A DNA stretch of 47,474 bases from positions 1 through 47,474 of the forward strand of contig JAIPIK010000008.1 of assembly GCA_021734745.1 (NCBI GenBank), given 5' to 3'. Positions 43,668-47,474 of the stretch are shown here, piece after piece. The notes beneath the pieces are model-generated. The model saw nothing but the letters and a program-made list of their open reading frames with translations, ran no database searches and had not been told where the DNA came from. Within the stretch, counting starts at the first letter, position 1. Each line of letters opens with the position of its first letter. Both the position numbers and the translations under genes were made by a program. Origin of the DNA: Candidatus Altimarinota bacterium. Lineage in GTDB: Bacteria; Patescibacteriota; Minisyncoccia; Phycocordibacterales; UBA5272.

Positions 43668-45470
43668 ATGGAAACTCGTAACTTTTCGATTATAGCTCAT
43701 ATTGACCATGGAAAATCTACTCTTGCAGATAGATTGCTTGAGGTTACATCAACTGTTGATAAGCGTCACATGAAAGAACAAGTTCTTGATTCAATGGAAC
43801 TTGAGCGTGAGCGTGGTATAACAATTAAAATGACGCCGGTACGAATGGATTATGTTTCAAAAAACGGAACACCTTTTATTCTTAATTTAATAGATACTCC
43901 GGGTCACATTGATTTTTCATATGAAGTATCACGCTCACTTCGCGCAGTTGAGGGTACATTACTTCTTGTTGACGGCACTCAAGGTGTACAAGCACAAACT
44001 CTTACCACCCTTGAAATGGCAAAAGAGACTGGTCTCACAATTATTCCTGTAGTAACAAAAATAGATAGCCCACTTTCTCGAGTAGATGATGTGAAGGCAG
44101 AAATAATGGAACTAATTAATTGTGAGGAAAAAGATATTCTTGCCGTATCTGGTAAAACTGGCGAAGGTGTAAAAGAATTAATTGAAGAAATAATTGTAAA
44201 AATACCATCACCAAAAAGTGAATTCGTTGATGAGAAAGGAAATCAAACCCGTGCTCTTATTTTTGATTTTGAATATAGTAATCACATGGGGGTTATTCTC
44301 TATGTTCGTGTTCTTGATGGGAGTATTAAAGCAGGGGATTCATTACTGTTCACACAATCAAATCACAAATTTATAATTCGCGAGGTTGGAACTTTTTCAC
44401 CAGAGAAAAGAGAAAAGAAACAAGTTTTGGCTGGAGAGATTGGTTATATTGTAACTGGAATAAAAGAGCCGGGAATTGCTCGTGTTGGAGACACTGTAAC
44501 TACATCATCACGACCACTTCCTGCTTTCCCTGGTTATGCAGAACCTGTACCGATTGTGTTCGCATCTGTTTATCCTGAGAGTCAGGATGAATTCGATGAT
44601 TTAAGAAGTTCACTTTTTAAATTAAAATTATCCGACTCATCGTTAACCTTCGAAGAAGAATCTTCTGGTGCATTGGGTCGTGGTTTTCGTTGTGGATTTC
44701 TTGGAATGCTCCACTTGGAAATAATAACTGAAAGGCTTCGTCGTGAGTTTAACCAAGAATTAGTTGTTACAACACCATCTATTACTTATGAAGTTACTCT
44801 CAAAAACGGTGAAGTAGAAATGGTATACACCCCAATACATTTCCCAGATCACGGGCAGTGTATCTCTGTTCGTGAGCCATGGATTTTATTGACCATTATT
44901 ACCCCTCATGACTATGTAAGCCCACTTATGCAGCTTTTCCCACCACATGAGGCCACAGTGTCAAATTTGACTGATTGGGGGCATGATAGAGTGCGAATTA
45001 CCTTAGAAATGCCACTTCGTGAGCTCATGCGTAACTTTTTCAACGAAGTAAAGTCAGCTTCAAGCGGTTATGCCTCCATTGTTTATGAACCAATGGAAAT
45101 GAGAACGGCGAATGTTACCAGACTAGATGTTTATGTTGCAGAAGAAAGAGTGGCTGCTTTTTCACGCGTTATACCAGAATATCGTGAGCGTGAAGAGTCA
45201 GAAGAAGTAGTTGAAAAATTAGAAAAAATTCTTCCTTCTGAAATGTTTAGAGTTAAAATACAAGCATATGTAAAAGGACGCATCATTGCATCTCGCACTA
45301 TTGCTCCTATGAAAAAGGATGTTACTGGACATTTGTATGGTGGGGATATTACGAGAAAGATGAAATTACGTGAGAAACAAAAACGTGGTAAAGATAGAAT
45401 GGAAAGAGAAGGTAAGGTGCATATATCACATGACACATTTCTTACAATGATGAAACCAGGGGAGAAATAA
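43668..45470 (+). CDS. lepA: Translation elongation factor 4 (LepA)
   Basis: 600 residues, the normal length. G motifs AHIDHGKSTLADRLLE, RERGITIKM, IDTPGHIDFSYEVSRSL and VVTKIDSP. The LepA-specific C-terminal domain is complete, with YVKGRIIASRTIAPMKKDV and TGHLYGGDITRKMKL followed by a Lys/Arg-rich tail. LepA is a membrane- and ribosome-associated GTPase thought to act on stalled or initiating ribosomes. It ends at a terminator shared with the convergent small gene. Confidence 0.96.
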   Translation: METRNFSIIAHIDHGKSTLADRLLEVTSTVDKRHMKEQVLDSMELERERGITIKMTPVRMDYVSKNGTPFILNLIDTPGHIDFSYEVSRSLRAVEGTLLLVDGTQGVQAQTLTTLEMAKETGLTIIPVVTKIDSPLSRVDDVKAEIMELINCEEKDILAVSGKTGEGVKELIEEIIVKIPSPKSEFVDEKGNQTRALIFDFEYSNHMGVILYVRVLDGSIKAGDSLLFTQSNHKFIIREVGTFSPEKREKKQVLAGEIGYIVTGIKEPGIARVGDTVTTSSRPLPAFPGYAEPVPIVFASVYPESQDEFDDLRSSLFKLKLSDSSLTFEEESSGALGRGFRCGFLGMLHLEIITERLRREFNQELVVTTPSITYEVTLKNGEVEMVYTPIHFPDHGQCISVREPWILLTIITPHDYVSPLMQLFPPHEATVSNLTDWGHDRVRITLEMPLRELMRNFFNEVKSASSGYASIVYEPMEMRTANVTRLDVYVAEERVAAFSRVIPEYREREESEEVVEKLEKILPSEMFRVKIQAYVKGRIIASRTIAPMKKDVTGHLYGGDITRKMKLREKQKRGKDRMEREGKVHISHDTFLTMMKPGEK

Positions 45471-45474
45471 ACAT

Positions 45475-45503
45475 AAAAAGCGATACTAAAGGTATCGCTT
45501 TTT
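45475..45503. terminator. Bidirectional terminator after lepA
   Basis: AAAAAGCGATAC (45475-45486) pairs with GTATCGCTTTTT (45492-45503) with a 5-nt loop; T runs are present on both strands. Confidence 0.9.
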
Positions 45504-45522
45504 ATGTTCGATTTGGTAGTAA

Positions 45523-45633
45523 CTATTGAATAAACGCAATCAATGAGAATCCAACCATTCCAATTATTGTAAGCACAGATACAACTGCCCAGATTCGGTG
45601 AACTATTTTTCTATTTCTTGAATTAAAAATCAT
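45523..45633 (-). CDS. 36-residue single-span membrane peptide
   Basis: On the minus strand, an ATG at 45633 opens 36 codons ending in TAG at 45523. The product has a basic start (MIFNSRNRKIVHR) and one transmembrane segment (VVSVLTIIGMVGFSLIAF). Convergent with lepA and ending at the same bidirectional terminator, it fills an otherwise empty 150 bp. Tiny proteins of this kind (basic start, W, then one span) occur in Parcubacteria next to unrelated genes; the role is unknown. Confidence 0.6.
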   Translation of the reverse strand: MIFNSRNRKIVHRIWAVVSVLTIIGMVGFSLIAFIQ

Positions 45634-45695
45634 ATATGTTTTACCTGATTACTCTTAAATGAGTGTGGTATTATAGATATAATACTAGCAATTTT

Positions 45696-46082
45696 ATGAA
45701 AGAATATCAACAAAAGCACATGATCAGAACTCTCGTATATTCGAGAGTTACTATTGTTGTATTGTTTTTATTAGTTATATTGTTACTTAGGTCCATTATG
45801 GAGCTTAATGATAAACGTATAGAAGTTGCAAAGCTTAGAAATGATTCCATGGTTGAAAGAAAAATTTTAACTGATAAAGTTTCAATTGCTCAAAAACAAA
45901 GTGATGATATTTCAACAGATAGGGGCTTTGAATCATATGTAAGAACAACTTATCCGGTTGTAAAAGAAGGTGAAGGAGTTATTGTTGTTTATGATGGGAA
46001 TAAAAGTCCTGTTAGTCAGGTTAGGGCAGATATGAATGTATGGGAAAAATTGATTGTATTGTGGCAAAACTTAGTAAAATAA
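45696..46082 (+). CDS. FtsB/DivIC-like septum formation protein
   Basis: 128 residues from the ATG at 45696; TATAAT at 45678-45683 lies 12 nt before it, excluding the GTG at 45663. A short cytoplasmic start, one transmembrane segment (TIVVLFLLVILLLRSI, about 16-31), a coiled coil (ELNDKRIEVAKLRNDSMVERKILTDKV), and then GFESYVRTTYPVVKEGEGVIVVYD, matching the F/YxEExARxxLxLVKPGExxV region of FtsB/DivIC proteins. These link divisome components in the periplasm. The C-terminus ends with a hydrophobic WEKLIVLWQNL. Confidence 0.8.
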   Translation: MKEYQQKHMIRTLVYSRVTIVVLFLLVILLLRSIMELNDKRIEVAKLRNDSMVERKILTDKVSIAQKQSDDISTDRGFESYVRTTYPVVKEGEGVIVVYDGNKSPVSQVRADMNVWEKLIVLWQNLVK

Positions 46083-46123
46083 TAAATTTGTTTATCATTT
46101 TTATTTTGTTATACTAAAAATAT

Positions 46124-46369
46124 ATGGAAACAAAAAAAGTAGAAATTTATAGTACAGAGACATGTCACTTTTGTCATATGGCAAAAGATTGGCTTACCTC
46201 AAAAAATGTTCCGTTTGTAGATTATAATGTTGGTAGTGATGTTGAAAAAAGAAAAGAAATGATGGAAATAACAGGACAGCTCGGAGTTCCAGTTATTAAA
46301 GTCGGTAATGAAGTCATGATTGGATTTAATCAAGATCAACTAGCGAAGATTCTTGAAATAGCAGAATAA
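46124..46369 (+). CDS. Glutaredoxin-like protein
   Basis: 81 residues. Active site TETCHFCHMAKDWL (CxxC), then the fold elements VPFVDYNVG, TGQLGVPVIKVGNEVMIGF with the cis-Pro in GVPV, and a final helix. Length and pattern match the short glutaredoxin/NrdH-type group, which transfer electrons to reductases or reduce disulfides. Since glutathione is usually absent in such bacteria, a thioredoxin-reductase-like donor is likelier. TATACT at 46110-46115 ends 8 nt before the ATG. Confidence 0.9.
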   Translation: METKKVEIYSTETCHFCHMAKDWLTSKNVPFVDYNVGSDVEKRKEMMEITGQLGVPVIKVGNEVMIGFNQDQLAKILEIAE

Positions 46370-46389
46370 TTTTTAAATTGATTGGTATA

Positions 46390-46428
46390 AAGAATAAGCT
46401 GCACATATATGTGCAGCTTATTCTTTGT
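46390..46428 (+). terminator. Perfect palindromic terminator
   Basis: An 18-bp perfect palindrome (arms 46390-46407 and 46408-46425; AAGAATAAGCTGCACATA and its complement), followed by TTTG. It separates the glutaredoxin gene from tRNA-Arg. Confidence 0.75.
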
Positions 46429-46447
46429 GGTAGTATATGAATTACTT

Positions 46448-46519
46448 GCCCTCGTAGTTCAATGGATAGAACAATCCCGTCCTAAGGGATTAATGTGGGT
46501 CCGATTCCTGCCGAGGGCA
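46448..46519 (+). tRNA. tRNA-Arg (anticodon CCT)
   Basis: 72 nt. Acceptor GCCCTCG/CGAGGGC, D-arm GTTC...GAAC, anticodon arm ATCCC-GTCCTAA-GGGAT (anticodon CCT), T-arm GTGGG/CCTGC with two wobble pairs, discriminator A; CCA is not encoded. The T-loop reads TCCGATT rather than the usual TTCGATT, so the normally invariant position 55 is C. Confidence 0.9.
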
Positions 46520-46655
46520 CAAAAATAAGCGAAGCATTTTTGTGCACTTGGAGCACGACAACTGCTTGTCGTGCATCAGGAGTCGGATAGGGGTCGTGAG
46601 GTTTATATTTTGAGTTTACGAAAAATAAACCTTGTGACCGAAAATGTACTCGTGT
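46520..46655 (+). other. tRNA-Arg 3'-linked inverted structured element
   Basis: ATTTTTGTGC (46536-46545) complements the tRNA end GCACAAAAAT (46517-46526), and ACTTGG continues against CCGAGG with one mismatch. Next is the hairpin GCACGACAA-CTGC-TTGTCGTGC (46553-46574), then CAGGAGTCGGA (46577-46587), complementary to the tRNA T-arm strand TCCGATTCCTG (46500-46510) with one G-U pair. GGTCGTGAGGTTTAT (46592-46606) pairs over 15 bp, with three G-U pairs, to ATAAACCTTGTGACC (46625-46639), around the loop GAGTTTACGA. The layout matches the element after tRNA-Thr. Confidence 0.75.
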
Positions 46656-46692
46656 TTCCTGATGAAATTACAAAAGATGCTATACTTTTATT

Positions 46693-47061
46693 ATGTCATC
46701 AAAACAAATGAACAATGAAGAAAAATTAGAAGCTATTTATCAAATGACAATAGAGAATAATGGGGTGTTGCGTGTAGTACGTAGACAGCAATATATTTCT
46801 ACTGCAATTAGATTAATTTATTTGACTATTATTCTTGGGTCACTTGGTGCAACTTATTATTTTTTGCAGCCAGTAATTAGTCTTATTTCTGAGAATTCTG
46901 GAAAGATAGAAGAGTCTATTAATGAGTTTGATAAATTACGTAATCAGTTACCAGAAGCTGGAATGATTAATCAATTCATGGATAATTTGAAGAATATTAA
47001 AGCAGGAGGTACTGATCAAAACATGCCAGACGATGGTGTTATTTCTCCCGCTACACAGTAG
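46693..47061 (+). CDS. Single-span membrane protein of unknown function
   Basis: 122 residues. A charged N-terminal helix (KQMNNEEKLEAIYQM), a basic patch (RVVRRQQY), one transmembrane segment (LIYLTIILGSLGATYYFL) and an amphipathic C-terminal part (ISENSGKIEESINEFDKL) ending in a Gly/Pro/Asp-rich tail. TATACT at 46681-46686 ends 6 nt before the ATG. No family recognised. It sits between tRNA-Arg and tRNA-Phe. Confidence 0.7.
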   Translation: MSSKQMNNEEKLEAIYQMTIENNGVLRVVRRQQYISTAIRLIYLTIILGSLGATYYFLQPVISLISENSGKIEESINEFDKLRNQLPEAGMINQFMDNLKNIKAGGTDQNMPDDGVISPATQ

Positions 47062-47137
47062 TTGCACACTCCTTCCTGTTACTGTTTTTTTATGATAGAA
47101 TTTAGAGATTGATATTATTTTATCAAGTTAGAAATAT

Positions 47138-47210
47138 GCTGGGATAGCTCAGTTGGTAGAGCATTTGCCTGAAGAGCAAAGGGTCCCCAGTTCGAGCCTG
47201 GGTCCCAGCA
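47138..47210 (+). tRNA. tRNA-Phe (anticodon GAA)
   Basis: 73 nt. Acceptor GCTGGGA/TCCCAGC, D-arm GCTC...GAGC, anticodon arm TTTGC-CTGAAGA-GCAAA (anticodon GAA), T-arm CCCAG/CTGGG with loop TTCGAGC, discriminator A; CCA is not encoded. Its 3' end is the first part of a perfect 64-nt palindrome. The charging enzyme is encoded by pheS and pheT at 9995-13168. Confidence 0.95.
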
Positions 47211-47265
47211 CATAATACAAAAAGCAACATCTTAAGATGTTGCTTTTTGTATTATGTGCTGGGAC
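47202..47265 (+). repeat. Perfect 64-nt palindrome joining tRNA-Phe to the next RNA
   Basis: The 32 nt at 47202-47233 are exactly complementary to 47234-47265, with no loop. The left arm holds GTCCCAGCA, the end of tRNA-Phe; the right arm holds TGCTGGGAC, the beginning of the downstream structured RNA. The middle (AAAAAGCAACATCTT and its complement) would also serve as a terminator in part. Confidence 0.9.
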
Positions 47266-47474
47266 AGTACGACGCCTGCGCGTCGTACGACAGGCGAGAA
47301 AGTCCGGAATATGTTTTGCAAGCATGCAAAACAACTTACTCGCGTGTCCTGCGTGGACGCAGGAATGCCCCATGGCGTAAGCCTGTGGGATGAACGCGCC
47401 ACTCACACCTTAGGTGTGAGCAAACAGCAAAGCTGTTTGAAACCTTAATCTGAAAGATTAAGGGGCGATAATGC
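47256..47474 (+). ncRNA. Highly structured RNA, cut by the window end (RNase P-like 5' motifs)
   Basis: A dense series of perfect hairpins with no convincing ORF: GTACGACGC-CTGC-GCGTCGTAC, GTTTTGC...GCAAAAC, TCCTGCG-TGGA-CGCAGGA, GGC-GTAA-GCC, CTCACACC-TTA-GGTGTGAG, CAAACAG...CTGTTTG, CCTTAATC-TGAA-GATTAAGG. GAGAAAGTCCGGAATATG near 47296 resembles conserved region I of RNase P RNA, and a helix CGCGT/ACGCG closing two hairpins resembles P7-P9. But a complete canonical rnpB exists at 41889-42229, so this is either a second, RNase P-related RNA or an unrelated structured RNA. Confidence 0.5.

Noticed and set aside
47149-47448. Two overlapping open frames over tRNA-Phe and the following RNA
   Set aside because: One runs antisense through tRNA-Phe and the palindrome, the other through a string of perfect hairpins; neither product looks like a protein.

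Overview
The window is AT-rich, densely coding bacterial DNA that reads like a Patescibacteria (CPR) genome, most likely of the Parcubacteria group. This is inferred from family content, not from a search. The pointers are short aminoacyl-tRNA synthetase subunits (PheS without its N-terminal coiled coil, PheT without its EMAP-II-like domain, ThrS without TGS), huge surface proteins ending in peptidoglycan-binding domains, many one-membrane-span hypothetical proteins, and genes that start 6-9 nt after a TATAAT-like box with no Shine-Dalgarno sequence.

Layout. 1-6481: 3' part of a giant repeat-rich surface protein. 6550-9539: membrane proteins and a processive family-2 glycosyltransferase around a rearranged tRNA-Thr locus. 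9618-13168: a small gene, pheS and pheT; pheT carries a complete NlpC/P60 peptidase-like domain. 13256-18714: a membrane protein, a C39-like protease, a YvcK homologue, a HAD hydrolase, murC and murD (cell-wall precursor synthesis). 18818-26921: gyrB, small genes, thrS on the minus strand, lemA and htpX. 27279-27563: a tRNA-Ser gene nested between the halves of another tRNA-Ser. 27648-33768: ABC exporter, SpoU methyltransferase, a 1239-residue repeat protein and a FolB-like protein. 33814-38675: zinc-ribbon protein, AlkD-like protein, a tmRNA-like RNA region, an M3 oligopeptidase and several small genes. 38852-42331: typA, a DUF192 protein, an unassigned structured RNA and rnpB on the minus strand. 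42331-47474: murJ-like flippase, lepA, FtsB-like protein, glutaredoxin-like protein, tRNA-Arg, tRNA-Phe and the start of a further structured RNA cut by the window edge.

Much of the protein content serves the envelope: murC, murD and the murJ-like flippase make and export the peptidoglycan precursor, the FtsB-like protein belongs to division, and the two giant proteins end in domains that could hold them on that wall. The rest is translation and RNA processing (pheS, pheT, thrS, typA, lepA, SpoU, tRNAs, rnpB).

The unusual material is in RNA-level structure. (1) A 55-bp palindromic module sits in frame inside both pheT and murD, with compensatory changes in its stems, resembling protein-coding palindromic elements known from Rickettsia. 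(2) Three tRNA genes (Thr, Arg, Phe) are each followed by an inverted copy of their own 3' part, interrupted by a 9-bp hairpin with a CYGC tetraloop; the transcript could fold as a cloverleaf or as an anti-cloverleaf hairpin. (3) Two tRNA loci show a complete tRNA nested between pieces of an isoacceptor. (4) A family of about 90-nt stem-loops lies directly after stop codons (after gyrB and typA, perhaps after the DUF192 gene). (5) PheT carries an NlpC/P60 domain with all catalytic residues.
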